Positions 24,804 to 33,378 of a stretch of DNA of 64,000 bases are shown piece after piece. The notes under the pieces were generated by a model. It was not told the origin of the DNA. It was given only the letters and a program-made list of their open reading frames with translations, and ran no database searches. Position 1 is the stretch's first letter. Each line of letters begins with the position of its first letter. This DNA comes from Patescibacteria group bacterium (lineage in GTDB: Bacteria > Patescibacteriota > Patescibacteriia > Patescibacteriales > Patescibacteriaceae): assembly GCA_028704945.1 (NCBI GenBank), contig JAQWEL010000001.1, forward strand, positions 1-64,000, given 5' to 3'. Position numbers and translations under genes: made by a program.

Positions 24804-24981
24804 ATGTTTTATTATGCTTTAATTAATAATTTTAAGAAAAGATTTTGGGATTGAAACTATCTGGCGCGGCGCCTTTTATTTTAACTCAACGGCTGTTTTA
24901 AAAAATTTTTAAATTTCTTTTTCTATTTTGGACGAAAGGCAGAGGTGAATTAAGAAGAATGAATATCCGAGACAAAACACA
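24804..24981. other. 178-bp non-coding gap
   Basis: No gene seen. It holds TCTGGCGCGGCGCC at 24860, a short GC palindrome followed by TTTTATTTT on the plus strand, which may terminate stray plus-strand transcription. Confidence 0.4.
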
Positions 24982-25683
24982 TTATTGCGTTTTTAGTCTT
25001 TTTATTTCGATCTCAATTTCTTTAATTACTTCCTTGTTACTGATTTCTCCTTCCAAACTAAAAACAATAAAAACCTTTCCTTGATATTTTTGTTCAAAAT
25101 CCTGAAAATTAGCTCTCATTCTTTCAGAAACTGAGTAGTTACCAAAATTAGCTTTCGCCGTTATGGGTTTTATTTGTATCCCAAATGCTTTTTCACCGAC
25201 CTTGCCTAAATAATCTATGTCGCCCGCATGATCAAGATCATTATCACTTTCAATAAATTCTACTTCTGAAAAACATTTAGCCAATCCATCATTAACAACG
25301 GATTTTTCACGAACAAAACCATCGTAAGTTCGATTTATAGTCAAGTTGTAAATATAATCTTTGCAATCCTGTAAAGATAGCTCAGCAAATGCCGCTTGCC
25401 ATTCAGGAATTACAACTACAGTTATTTTTTCATGAAGTCTTTCCCCTAATTCTGTTAAAATTTCAGGGGTAATTTTTATAGGATTTTTACTCTCGGTAAA
25501 TGCTTTTTTAAAATACCACTTCTCCCACTCATCTATTGTTTTTGGCTGACATTCTCTTATTAAGGCCATTACGGCTCCTACTTTATTTGGGCGTGACAAT
25601 TGATAATTTTGACAAGCATAGTTCAATACTTTTTCTTTTTTACCGAAATCCTTTGAATATTTTTCTATTTTTTTAGTTGGCAT
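24982..25683 (-). CDS. Type II restriction endonuclease, MjaI-like
   Basis: Resembles the MjaI restriction endonuclease family, whose founding member cuts CTAG. The 233-residue protein has a helical N-terminus and a PD-(D/E)xK-like core: DHAGDIDYLGKVGEKAFGIQIKP supplies Asp and QIK catalytic positions. ATG at 25683 is chosen; it overlaps the methyltransferase stop by 11 bp, which implies translational coupling. Specificity is inferred from family only. Confidence 0.75.
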   Translation of the reverse strand: MPTKKIEKYSKDFGKKEKVLNYACQNYQLSRPNKVGAVMALIRECQPKTIDEWEKWYFKKAFTESKNPIKITPEILTELGERLHEKITVVVIPEWQAAFAELSLQDCKDYIYNLTINRTYDGFVREKSVVNDGLAKCFSEVEFIESDNDLDHAGDIDYLGKVGEKAFGIQIKPITAKANFGNYSVSERMRANFQDFEQKYQGKVFIVFSLEGEISNKEVIKEIEIEIKRLKTQ

Positions 25684-26983
25684 AATTTTGAAGTAAGTGT
25701 ATAAATTTTTCCTTATATTTATAATCCATTTCTTGATTAACCAAAACATAACCATTTTTTATTAGATGAGCATTAATAAAAGTTTTATTTTGTAAGTATA
25801 GATAACATAATAAATTATTATTTTTATCATACTTTAAATTGTCAAATCTTAAAAATACTTTCTGTTTACTCGTTTTATCTTTAAGAAAATTTACAGCCTC
25901 TTTTAATTTATTAGGGTCACTTTTAACGCCTAATAATTTTACGACTAAATCATTATTTAATTTTAATGTCTCGGGGTCTATTATTTCTTTTACGGTAAAA
26001 AACTCGTCTCTTTGCTTTTTATTTTCATCAATTTTCGATCCAAATTGTAATTTTTTTGGATCTACTTTTTTATCAAGTTTAATTGGATCTTTAAAAATGT
26101 ATTGCAACTTAGAAATTTGATCTTTGAAATTTGTATTTATTTTTTCTTGATTTATAAAATTAACCACTGGATTATCAAACATTTTCCCAACGCCAATGTC
26201 TAATTTTTGTTTTATCATTTCAATAAATTTCGTGTTTATTTCATAGCCAACGGAATTGCGACCTAAATTTTTAGCTGCTAATGAGGTTGTGCCACTACCA
26301 ACAAAAGGGTCAAGCACAGTATCTTCAACGAATGAAAACATTTTTATCAATCTTTTTGGCAATTCTTCCGGAAACATAGCAATGTGTCCATTTTGTCGCA
26401 CGCCATTAAAATTCCAATGTCCCTGAAAATAAGTATTCCATTCTTCTTTGGTCATTTTCGAAAGCTCTTTCAAATTTTTATCTATTTTTTCTGGCGTTCC
26501 ATTTTTTTTGAATAATAAAATAAATTCGTAGTCCAGCTTAATTATACCGTTCCGAGGATACGGAAATGACCCCATTATCGTGGCTCCTCCTGATGTATTC
26601 ATTGTGGTTGATTTTTGCCATATAATTGCACCCATATAATCAAAGCCAATAGTCTCGCAAAATTTAATTATTTCGGTCCTAATCGGAATAATTTTATATC
26701 GACCATAATAAACAGAGCGCGCAAATTGATCTCCAATATTAATACACAAACGGCAGCCATTTTGTAATACTCTATAACACTCCTGCCAAACTAAGTTTAA
26801 ATTATTAATATAATTTTCGTAGCTATCATTATACCCAATTTGATCGTCTGTCCCATAATCCTTTAGTTGCCAATATGGTGGTGAAGTTATTACTAAATCC
26901 ACAGAGTTATTAGACAATTCATTCATTTGTCTTGAGTCACCTCGTATAATTTTATGATTAGTCTTTATGTCGTTTATCGTCAT
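25673..26983 (-). CDS. DNA methyltransferase (N4-cytosine type) with SNase-like C-terminal domain
   Basis: Modification enzyme paired with the MjaI-like nuclease. Residues ~1-260 are a beta-type amino methyltransferase: catalytic TSPPYW comes first (32-37), the SAM motif DPFVGSGTTSLAA later. SPPYW suggests N4-cytosine methylation. A linker is followed by about 110 residues (FFTVKEIIDPETLKLNNDLVVKLLGV ... LCYLYLQNKTFINAHLIKNGYVLV, given in parts) resembling a staphylococcal-nuclease fold, with the usual Arg, Asp and Glu catalytic positions apparently lost. Such a fusion could aid DNA binding. Upstream gene of the restriction pair. Confidence 0.82.
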   Translation of the reverse strand: MTINDIKTNHKIIRGDSRQMNELSNNSVDLVITSPPYWQLKDYGTDDQIGYNDSYENYINNLNLVWQECYRVLQNGCRLCINIGDQFARSVYYGRYKIIPIRTEIIKFCETIGFDYMGAIIWQKSTTMNTSGGATIMGSFPYPRNGIIKLDYEFILLFKKNGTPEKIDKNLKELSKMTKEEWNTYFQGHWNFNGVRQNGHIAMFPEELPKRLIKMFSFVEDTVLDPFVGSGTTSLAAKNLGRNSVGYEINTKFIEMIKQKLDIGVGKMFDNPVVNFINQEKINTNFKDQISKLQYIFKDPIKLDKKVDPKKLQFGSKIDENKKQRDEFFTVKEIIDPETLKLNNDLVVKLLGVKSDPNKLKEAVNFLKDKTSKQKVFLRFDNLKYDKNNNLLCYLYLQNKTFINAHLIKNGYVLVNQEMDYKYKEKFIHLLQNYAN

Positions 26984-27086
26984 ATTGATTACAGTTTACA
27001 TTAAAACAAGCTTTAAATAAATCGTTTTCGTAGTAAAAAAACATTATATACTCATCTAAAATAAAAAATATTTTGTTAGGCTTTAG

Positions 27087-27240
27087 CCGTAATATGATAA
27101 AAATCTTAAACCAAGCGATATCACAATGTTAGTGTTGCGGAGACTCCTCAGGGATTTCCGCACTCGGTTATTCCTTTAGAATAACCTGCCTACCGACAGG
27201 CAGGTTTCTGACCTGTTCGAATCCCCTCTTATCACTTTAT
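27087..27240 (+). other. Palindrome-rich, tRNA-like non-coding segment
   Basis: Contains GGTTATTC CTTTA GAATAACC (8-bp stem), CCTGCCTACCGACAGGCAGG (27186-27205, palindromic), GCGGA/TCCGC, and a T-loop-like GTTCGAATCCCCTC near 27214. It also repeats TGCGGAGAC, the tRNA-Ser 3' end, at 27136. I could not build a complete cloverleaf. It may be a decayed tRNA or a small repeat element. Confidence 0.3.
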
Positions 27241-27285
27241 CATAAAGCAATATCCACCTTTATTCAAGGTGGATATTGCTTTATG
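27241..27285 (-). terminator. tRNA-Ser terminator, 20-bp perfect hairpin
   Basis: CATAAAGCAATATCCACCTT (27241-27260) pairs without mismatch with 27266-27285 around TATTC, directly after the tRNA-Ser 3' end. It is an unusually long stem for a terminator. Confidence 0.85.
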
Positions 27286-27377
27286 CGGAGACGAGAGGAT
27301 TCGAACCCCTGATGCCCTTTTGAGGGGCATACCGCATTTCGAGTGCGGCGCATTCAACCGTGCTCTGCCACGTCTCC
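27286..27377 (-). tRNA. tRNA-Ser (anticodon CGA)
   Basis: Minus strand: acceptor GGAGACG/CGTCTCC, anticodon stem CCGCA/TGCGG with loop CTCGAAA giving CGA (reads UCG), a long variable arm with ATGCCC/GGGCAT, T loop TTCGAAT. The ~92-nt class II form fits serine. Discriminator G, no encoded CCA. Confidence 0.95.
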
Positions 27378-27378
27378 A

Positions 27379-28770
27379 TTACTTATTTTTAATCCTATTT
27401 TCTATTTCCATTATTCCCAATAAAGCCAACAATAGCCAAAACACTACCGCCAAATCATTCTTAAAATAAGGCACATCAACCATACCATGCGCCACAATCG
27501 CTATCATCGCTCCAAAAAAAGAAATAGCTAAATATTTTTCCTGAGCCGGAGAAACTTTAACTTGTTTAAAGGCAATAGTCAAATACTTAGCTGTCAGCCA
27601 AACAAACAATAACATGCCCGCTAAACCAAGCTCTGACCAAAAATTCAAAAAATAATTATGCGGATACATGTAAATCTCAACTGGTTGCCAATGATCTTTT
27701 TTATATTTATCATCAAAAATAACAACCTTTCTTCTGAAATCAGGATCTTTTTCAACATTAAAAAATATACCACTCTGATGATAAGGACTAACCGCCTGCT
27801 GATAACCAGAAATTCCTGCGCCCCAAAGCCAATTATTGTTTATTTTTAACATTTGAGCAGTTTCTCGCCATTGTTGTTTTCTGATTTCACCTGACAAATC
27901 GCTTAAAGTCGCTTTTTCAATAATTAATTCGCCCAACGGTTTGTAGGCAAAAGCGAATAGACCAAACATAAAAGCTATGGCTATGGCTGCAATTCTGGTT
28001 CGCTTAAAAACAAAAGCTCCTAAAAACAAAGCAACAGCAATGCCAATAATTGCTCCTTCTGATTTAGCTAAATAAACAGCTAATAAATTTAAAAAAACAG
28101 TTACGGCTAAAATACCACTTAAAAAATATTTTTTATCCTTAACATAAACTATTAGCAACCCGATAATTAAAATTGTAATAGGCGCCAAATAAAGACCAAT
28201 AGCATTAGGATAATCATACAAACTGACAATTCTTTTAATATTAGCCAATCCCCAAACAGGATTATTAAAAATAATATCAAAAAACCACTGATATAGGCCA
28301 ATTAAGGAAACCATTAACGAACTTAAGGCCAACGGCCAAATAATCTTTTTATATTCATTCTTTGGGCCAAAAATATTAAAAACAACAATAAACAAAAAAA
28401 TCGGTTCTAAAAAATAAGCTTTAAAAATACCCAAAGAAGCCGCGCTAAAATCAGCTCTAAAAATAGATATCAAAGCAATGACAAGCAAAATCGCTATTTC
28501 AATATCAAAAGGATAACGATTTTTAGTCTTAATTGGCTTATTTTCTATCTTTTTTAATAATCTTGCTTTAATATTAGGTAAATTTTCAACAGACCAAACC
28601 AAAAATACTTCTAAAATCATTACTTCCAAAAAAGTAACCGGAACGCCAAAAAAATTAGACCTAAACAAATAAGTTGGCAATAAAAACAATAAAAGCATTA
28701 AAGCTTTAGGTAAATCCTTAATCGCTAAGAATAAATAAATTCCAGCTAAGGCTAAAAAAATTATTTCCAT
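27379..28770 (-). CDS. O-antigen ligase/polymerase-like membrane protein
   Basis: A 463-residue protein with about 11 membrane helices and the Wzy/WaaL C-terminal pattern: RKQQWRETAQMLKINNNWLWGAGISGYQ and a large extracytoplasmic loop ending in PHNYFLNFWSELGLAG, which carries the conserved His. Such proteins join or polymerise glycans on lipid carriers or protein. No glycosyltransferase is adjacent, so the acceptor is unknown. It ends 1 bp from the tRNA-Ser gene. Confidence 0.85.
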   Translation of the reverse strand: MEIIFLALAGIYLFLAIKDLPKALMLLLFLLPTYLFRSNFFGVPVTFLEVMILEVFLVWSVENLPNIKARLLKKIENKPIKTKNRYPFDIEIAILLVIALISIFRADFSAASLGIFKAYFLEPIFLFIVVFNIFGPKNEYKKIIWPLALSSLMVSLIGLYQWFFDIIFNNPVWGLANIKRIVSLYDYPNAIGLYLAPITILIIGLLIVYVKDKKYFLSGILAVTVFLNLLAVYLAKSEGAIIGIAVALFLGAFVFKRTRIAAIAIAFMFGLFAFAYKPLGELIIEKATLSDLSGEIRKQQWRETAQMLKINNNWLWGAGISGYQQAVSPYHQSGIFFNVEKDPDFRRKVVIFDDKYKKDHWQPVEIYMYPHNYFLNFWSELGLAGMLLFVWLTAKYLTIAFKQVKVSPAQEKYLAISFFGAMIAIVAHGMVDVPYFKNDLAVVFWLLLALLGIMEIENRIKNK

Positions 28771-28826
28771 ATTAATTTAATTATAACACTAATTTTTATT
28801 AAAAATAAAGTGTTCAAATTTTTTGC

Positions 28827-28856
28827 TTGACTTTATCTACAGGCTATGTTAATAAT
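28827..28856 (+). promoter_or_regulatory. rpmF-nusB promoter
   Basis: TTGACT (28827-28832), 18 bp, AATAAT (28851-28856). Confidence 0.6.
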
Positions 28857-28906
28857 TATAGTGCCAATTTGGCTATTATTTAATTAAATTAACCATTGCT
28901 ACGTAT

Positions 28907-29098
28907 ATGGTTCAGATGAAAAGACACACTAAGAGTTCGACCAACAGCCGCCGTTCTCACCATGCGTTAAAGCCTAAAACTTTAAATAAATGCACAAAAT
29001 GCGGTAAACCAGTTGAGCCGCACAAAGCCTGCGCTTTTTGTGGCACTTACCGTTTTATTAAAGCTACTGACGCTAAAGTTGCTGAAGCAAAAAAATAA
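28907..29098 (+). CDS. rpmF: 50S ribosomal protein L32
   Basis: bL32 of the large subunit, 63 residues. The N-terminus is basic ([19 protein letters not shown]), followed by the zinc ribbon [18 protein letters not shown] with four cysteines. First gene of a short unit with nusB 11 bp later. Confidence 0.95.
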   Translation: MVQMKRHTKSSTNSRRSHHALKPKTLNKCTKCGKPVEPHKACAFCGTYRFIKATDAKVAEAKK

Positions 29099-29109
29099 GT
29101 TCTATTTAT

Positions 29110-29619
29110 ATGGCTAATCGTCACTTGTCTCGAACAATCGCAATGCAAACTTTATTTGCTTGGGATTTTAATGATAAAATAATTGAAAATTTAGACGAAC
29201 TAATCAAAGAAAACTTTGATCAATTTGCTCCAAACTTTGATGATCATGGTTTTGTCAAAAATTTAGTTGAAGGTATAATCGCCAATCAACCGGAAATAGA
29301 CAAATACATTATAAAATACGCGAGTGAGTGGCCCTTAGAACAAATCAATACTGTTGATCGTCAGATTTTACGCATTGGCATTTATGAATTAGCTTTTGAC
29401 CAGAACATTCCGGCCAAAGTCGCTATCAATGAAGCTATTGAAATTGCCAAAGCTTTCGGCGGAGATTCCTCGGGAAAATTTGTCAATGGTGTTTTGGGAG
29501 CAATTTTCAAAGAATTGCCTAAAAAACAAATTGATATACAAAAAGAACAAGAAGCTGCTGCTAAACTCGCTAACAGCGAAAACCAAGTTGCAGACTCAAA
29601 TACAAACGAGCCGGCTTAA
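29110..29619 (+). CDS. nusB: Transcription antitermination protein NusB
   Basis: NusB with S10 binds boxA RNA and supports rRNA antitermination. The family core is clear: [15 protein letters not shown] at the start, [46 protein letters not shown]. The last ~30 residues are a Gln/Glu/Asn-rich tail. Length 169 residues. A weak terminator overlaps its stop. Confidence 0.95.
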   Translation: MANRHLSRTIAMQTLFAWDFNDKIIENLDELIKENFDQFAPNFDDHGFVKNLVEGIIANQPEIDKYIIKYASEWPLEQINTVDRQILRIGIYELAFDQNIPAKVAINEAIEIAKAFGGDSSGKFVNGVLGAIFKELPKKQIDIQKEQEAAAKLANSENQVADSNTNEPA

Positions 29620-29631
29620 GGCCGCTTTTTT
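29612..29631 (+). terminator. Weak terminator after nusB
   Basis: CGGC (29612-29615) pairs with GCCG (29621-29624) and T6 follows (29626-29631). The stem is short, so read-through into rnc is likely. Confidence 0.5.
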
Positions 29632-29721
29632 GTTAGTCATCTTACAATTAATTTAAGTTACCTGTTTGTTTTTGGTGGTTAGAAAAGCCGCTGAAGATAA
29701 GGTTGGGAACTGTCAAAATTT

Positions 29722-30414
29722 ATGCCTGAATTTGCTAAACTGCAAAAAACGATAAATTACCAATTTAAAAATGCTGATTTTTTAAAACAAGCTTTGGTTC
29801 ATCGTTCTTACATCAATGAACACCCTGAATTTCATCTTGGACACAATGAACGGCTTGAATTTTTAGGAGACGCTGTCTTAGAAATTATTGTTACTGAATA
29901 TTTATATCATCATTTTCCTGATACGCCAGAGGGCGATTTAACTGATTGGCGCGCTTCACTCGTTAATGCTAATTTACTGGCAGAGATTGCCCAAGAAATA
30001 AATTTAGAAGAAAACTTATTCTTATCTAAAGGAGAGGCTAAAGATAAAAATACTAAAGCTCGACATTATATTTTAGCTAATGCGATTGAAGCTTTAATCG
30101 GTTCAATGTATCTTGATGGCGGAATTGAACCTGTTAAAGAATTCGTTTTAGAAAAAATTGTCTGCCGGCTGGATTACATCATTAAAAATCAACTACACCT
30201 TGACCCAAAATCAAAATTTCAAGAAAAAGCCCAAGAAATTTATTCGATTACTCCGCATTATCAGATGTTAGAAGAATCAGGTCCTGATCATGATAAAACT
30301 TTTACTGTCGGACTATATATTAAGGAAGAATTGATTGCTAAGGGCACCGGCTCATCAAAACACGATGCCCAGGTCGATGCCGCCTCAGCTGGATTACGTA
30401 AAAAAAATTGGTAA
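29722..30414 (+). CDS. rnc: Ribonuclease III
   Basis: Cleaves double-stranded RNA, including the rRNA precursor. Signature NERLEFLGDAVLEIIV holds the catalytic Glu/Asp; a second acidic motif lies in ANAIEALIGSMYLDGG. The dsRNA-binding domain (DPKSKFQEKAQEIYSITPHY ... SSKHDAQVDAASAGL) fills the C-terminus. 230 residues, normal. Possible partner in processing the stem-loop upstream of pnp. Confidence 0.96.
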   Translation: MPEFAKLQKTINYQFKNADFLKQALVHRSYINEHPEFHLGHNERLEFLGDAVLEIIVTEYLYHHFPDTPEGDLTDWRASLVNANLLAEIAQEINLEENLFLSKGEAKDKNTKARHYILANAIEALIGSMYLDGGIEPVKEFVLEKIVCRLDYIIKNQLHLDPKSKFQEKAQEIYSITPHYQMLEESGPDHDKTFTVGLYIKEELIAKGTGSSKHDAQVDAASAGLRKKNW

Positions 30415-30425
30415 TATCTACCCTT

Positions 30426-30454
30426 AAAACATGTCTTTTAGCAAGGCATGTTTT
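30426..30454 (+). terminator. Terminator after rnc
   Basis: AAAACATGTCTT pairs with AAGGCATGTTTT (12 bp with one G-U), loop TTAGC. Confidence 0.85.
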
Positions 30455-30475
30455 ATTATTATTTAAAAACACATA

Positions 30476-30503
30476 TTGCCAAACATCAAAAAACTGCTAT
30501 ACT
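30476..30503 (+). promoter_or_regulatory. Promoter of traR/dksA-like and lspA
   Basis: TTGCCA (30476-30481), 16 bp, TATACT (30498-30503). Confidence 0.65.
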
Positions 30504-30544
30504 GTTAGAATAAAAGCCGAGTAAGAGAGGCTCTATAGAAATAT

Positions 30545-30910
30545 ATGGAAAAAGCAATTTTAGACAGAATAAAAAAAGACCTTTTAGAAAAAAAGGCGCA
30601 ACTCGAAGCAGAGCTTGGTGTTTTTACTGAGGAAACTACAGACGATGACTATCAGGCTAAATTTCCCGAATACGGAGATGAGTCAGACGAAAATGCTCAA
30701 GAAGTCAGTCAGTATTCAACTGACATTGAAGCTGAACGCGTTTTAGAAAACACACTTAAAGACATCAATAAAGCTTTAAAGGCGATTGAAAAAAATACTT
30801 ACGGGCGTTGCAAATATTGTAATCAAGAAATTGAAGAAAAAAGACTGTTAGTCCGTCCCTTTTCGAGTTCATGCGTAAAATGCAAAACCAAACTCCAAAA
30901 TGGCGCTTAG
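30545..30910 (+). CDS. TraR/DksA-type zinc-finger protein
   Basis: A 121-residue protein with a coiled-coil N-terminus (LLEKKAQLEAEL), an acidic middle and a C4 zinc finger (GRCKYCNQEIEEKRL ... SSCVKCK). DksA-like proteins bind the RNA polymerase secondary channel and tune stringent-type control. Residues of the DksA coiled-coil tip are not conserved well enough to claim that function. Followed after 3 bp by lspA. Confidence 0.85.
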   Translation: MEKAILDRIKKDLLEKKAQLEAELGVFTEETTDDDYQAKFPEYGDESDENAQEVSQYSTDIEAERVLENTLKDINKALKAIEKNTYGRCKYCNQEIEEKRLLVRPFSSSCVKCKTKLQNGA

Positions 30911-30913
30911 TTT

Positions 30914-31387
30914 ATGGATTTTCTAAAAGAAAAAATTAGTTCAAAAAAAATAGCCACTATTTATATTATGGCTATTTTTTTACTTATCCTTGACAGGTTG
31001 TGCAAGACAATCGCCAGGCTAAGTTTAGACGAACAGCCGATTGACTTTAACAATTGGCTAAGTTTTGAATTATTTATTAACAAAAACATTGCTATGAGCA
31101 TTCCTTTAATGGGCGATGCTTTAAAAATAATAATTTCCTTATTAATACTTTTTTTAATCATTTTTGGCATTAAAAAAAATCAAGCTAATAAAAAACTATC
31201 AGGAACTATTCTGATAACAACCGGATTATATGCGTTAAGCAACTTATTGGATCGATTTTTATATTCAGGCGTGATTGATTATATCAATATTAAGAATATT
31301 ACTGTTTTAAACATTGCTGACATCATGATTTCAGTTAATATTTTCTTGCTTTTTTTAACCCTATTTCACAAAACAAAAACTCAGTAA
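30914..31387 (+). CDS. lspA: Lipoprotein signal peptidase
   Basis: Membrane aspartyl protease that removes lipoprotein signal peptides. Four helices; catalytic Asp113 in SNLLDRFL and Asp136 in LNIADIMIS; NKNIAMSI (57 on) matches the conserved N-x-GxA-F region only loosely. The sequence is divergent, yet both catalytic motifs and the length (157) fit. The lipoprotein at 4-5.4 kb is a likely substrate. Confidence 0.85.
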   Translation: MDFLKEKISSKKIATIYIMAIFLLILDRLCKTIARLSLDEQPIDFNNWLSFELFINKNIAMSIPLMGDALKIIISLLILFLIIFGIKKNQANKKLSGTILITTGLYALSNLLDRFLYSGVIDYINIKNITVLNIADIMISVNIFLLFLTLFHKTKTQ

Positions 31388-31418
31388 AGCCCTTATTTAT
31401 TGGCAAAACGACTGCCTA

Positions 31419-31447
31419 TTGACAATAAATATATTTTATGCTATGAT
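31419..31447 (+). promoter_or_regulatory. Promoter
   Basis: TTGACA (31419-31424), 17 bp, TATGAT (31442-31447), upstream of the small hypothetical gene. Confidence 0.75.
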
Positions 31448-31498
31448 ACAGGTCGCTGTTTAAAAATTTATTTATTCACAAACCAGTTGAGGTAAACA

Positions 31499-31774
31499 TT
31501 GCATAATTTAATCAAAATAGTCTTGGGCAACCCAAAACAATATAAGTCGATCATTGAAATGTCGCGAAATATTGAGGAGGAAGTCCAAAGAATCAACGCT
31601 CAAAATTTAATTATCGAATCGCCTCTCAAAACAAAAATCGAACCGGAGCTAAATCACTTGCGCAAAGAAATAGTCAAACATGACTTAAGCGATCATTTTT
31701 CAAAAAATGCCGACATTTACACTGCTTTTGTTTATCCTCTAAACCGAGCTTTGGTATCAATCGGAAATTCCTAA
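31499..31774 (+). CDS. Small hypothetical protein with TTG start
   Basis: 91 residues, soluble, mostly helical, no family recognised. The TTG at 31499 is preferred because GAGG lies six bases before it, a good Shine-Dalgarno in a genome that seldom uses one. A consensus promoter and a terminator frame it, which supports a real gene. Confidence 0.65.
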   Translation: MHNLIKIVLGNPKQYKSIIEMSRNIEEEVQRINAQNLIIESPLKTKIEPELNHLRKEIVKHDLSDHFSKNADIYTAFVYPLNRALVSIGNS

Positions 31775-31797
31775 ACCCTAAACGGTTTGTTAAAAAC

Positions 31798-31831
31798 AAA
31801 AAACCCTTCACTAAAAAATGTGAGGGGTTTT
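31798..31831 (+). terminator. Terminator
   Basis: AAAACCCTTCAC with GTGAGGGGTTTT (one G-U pair), loop TAAAAAAT. Confidence 0.85.
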
Positions 31832-31841
31832 AATTTTTTAT

Positions 31842-32576
31842 TTACTTGATTTTTTCTTTTAGCTTGGCTAATGATTCTGATAAAGCGATAGCCCAATCCA
31901 TTACTTGCTCACGTTTGCCTGGCTCGGCTGATATCTCTAAGTTGTCCGGCAAAAAAATATTTTTAGGCCACTCTATTCGTTGCACATGAGGCAAGGGACG
32001 ATTAGCTGCTTTTTCTCGAGCTTCAAACTCACTCAATTTATCATCAGGCATTTTAGCGAATTGATTGCGAATAAAACGATTAATGATATTTATGCTATCA
32101 ATCAAACTATTATGTTTAAGCTGTCTTTCTGCATCCGAACGACGTAAATCGTCTTTATAGTCAGGGCTTTCAGGGTCTAATTTAATACTGCCCATATCCT
32201 TTATAGAATCAACGTATTCAATGACGTGGTTTAAACTATCGCCCAAATAATGTTTAGCAATTTTAATTTTTTCAGACAATAATTTTTGTTCATAGGGATT
32301 ATCAGCATAAGCTGGCTCCAATTCTAAACTGTCCAATTTATCAACTGTGTCTTCGATTAATTTTTCTAATTTATCGCCGCTGCCGACTTCGCGACTAACT
32401 CGCTCAGCCTCTTTGTATTTTATCCCTTTGGTAAAGTCAGGACTTTGCTGGTCATAAATAGCTCCGCTTTCGGGATTGAAATCGCCTGTCTTTTGATTTT
32501 TTAACATTCGAAATGTTTCGCGATCAAAATTGCTATTTGGAGCTTGGTTCATTTCTTGTCTTTTGATTTTTTCCAT
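31842..32576 (-). CDS. Hypothetical helical protein
   Basis: 244 residues, charged, predicted helical with no signal or membrane segment. No family recognised. Its start overlaps the tsaE coding region by 44 bp, so the two are translationally coupled. Function unknown. Confidence 0.7.
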   Translation of the reverse strand: MEKIKRQEMNQAPNSNFDRETFRMLKNQKTGDFNPESGAIYDQQSPDFTKGIKYKEAERVSREVGSGDKLEKLIEDTVDKLDSLELEPAYADNPYEQKLLSEKIKIAKHYLGDSLNHVIEYVDSIKDMGSIKLDPESPDYKDDLRRSDAERQLKHNSLIDSINIINRFIRNQFAKMPDDKLSEFEAREKAANRPLPHVQRIEWPKNIFLPDNLEISAEPGKREQVMDWAIALSESLAKLKEKIK

Positions 32577-32994
32577 AAGAATAATTTATTAACCTACCTT
32601 CTCTAACATGTTCAAATTTAAAATATTGAGTTCGCGGTGGCAATATTTTTTTAATTCGCTCAGCCCATTCAATCACAGTGACTGCTTGAGGTGAATCAAA
32701 ATACTCAAGCGCTCCGATATCAACCAAATCTTTTTGATTTTCTAAACGATAAGCATCAATATGGACAAGGTTTTTAATTTTATCAGCTTTGGCCTTATAA
32801 ACTTTCATAATAACAAAAGTAGGACTATTAACATAATCTTTAACTTTTAGCGCCTCTGCCAGAAAACGAGTAAAGGTTGTTTTGCCTGAACCCAATTCTC
32901 CGTCCAAAGCCAAAATATCCCCTCCTTTAAGGCTAAGGGCGATATGTTTAGCAAAATTTTTCGTATCCGCTTCTGTTTTACTTAAAAATTTCAT
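32533..32994 (-). CDS. tsaE: tRNA threonylcarbamoyladenosine biosynthesis protein TsaE
   Basis: ATPase of the TsaBDE complex that makes t6A37 on ANN-decoding tRNAs. P-loop GELGSGKTTFTR, the SPTFVIMK switch and HIDAYRL with EWAERI are all present. ATG at 32994 gives MKFLSKTEADTKNFA; the upstream frame adds seven residues. The C-terminus runs into the next gene by overlap. Confidence 0.93.
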   Translation of the reverse strand: MKFLSKTEADTKNFAKHIALSLKGGDILALDGELGSGKTTFTRFLAEALKVKDYVNSPTFVIMKVYKAKADKIKNLVHIDAYRLENQKDLVDIGALEYFDSPQAVTVIEWAERIKKILPPRTQYFKFEHVREGRLINYSYGKNQKTRNEPSSK

Positions 32995-33032
32995 AATTAT
33001 ATTATAAATTAACAAAATAACTTCGTGAAGTC

Positions 33033-33061
33033 TTTACAATACCAAAATTATGTGTTAATAT
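33033..33061 (+). promoter_or_regulatory. Possible rpsT promoter
   Basis: TTTACA (33033-33038), 17 bp, TAATAT (33056-33061). Confidence 0.4.
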
Positions 33062-33110
33062 CCAATCAACTCTCACATTCCTTATATATTTTTAAAAAAT
33101 TAAACATTTT

Positions 33111-33374
33111 ATGCCTAATAAAAAAAATGCTAAAAAAGAGCTGAAAAAAAGCACTAAAAGAGCTGAAAAAAATGCTTTTGTAAAAAAAGAAGTCAAAGAA
33201 ATCACCAAAAAGTCGATTAAAGCGATTGAAGCTAAGGAAGCTACCGCCAAAGAAGCTGTCGCCAAAGCTCTTAAAACCATTGATAAGGCTGCTCAAAAAG
33301 GTGTTATTAAAAAGAACACTGCCGCCCGTAAAAAATCCAGACTTCACCAAAAATTAAACGAATCTCTTAAATAA
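33111..33374 (+). CDS. rpsT: 30S ribosomal protein S20
   Basis: bS20, an early 16S-binding helical protein. 87 residues, very Lys-rich (MPNKKNAKKELKKSTKRAEK start, KGVIKKNTAARKKSRLHQKL end). Single-gene unit with a terminator after it. Long frames on the opposite strand are artefacts of its composition. Confidence 0.9.
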   Translation: MPNKKNAKKELKKSTKRAEKNAFVKKEVKEITKKSIKAIEAKEATAKEAVAKALKTIDKAAQKGVIKKNTAARKKSRLHQKLNESLK

Positions 33375-33378
33375 TCAT

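Noticed and set aside
27269-27469. Plus-strand frame over tRNA-Ser
   Set aside because: It is the antisense of the tRNA-Ser gene and part of its neighbour.
33066-33350. Two minus-strand frames over rpsT
   Set aside because: They mirror the Lys-rich S20 gene and have Phe/Ser-rich artificial composition.
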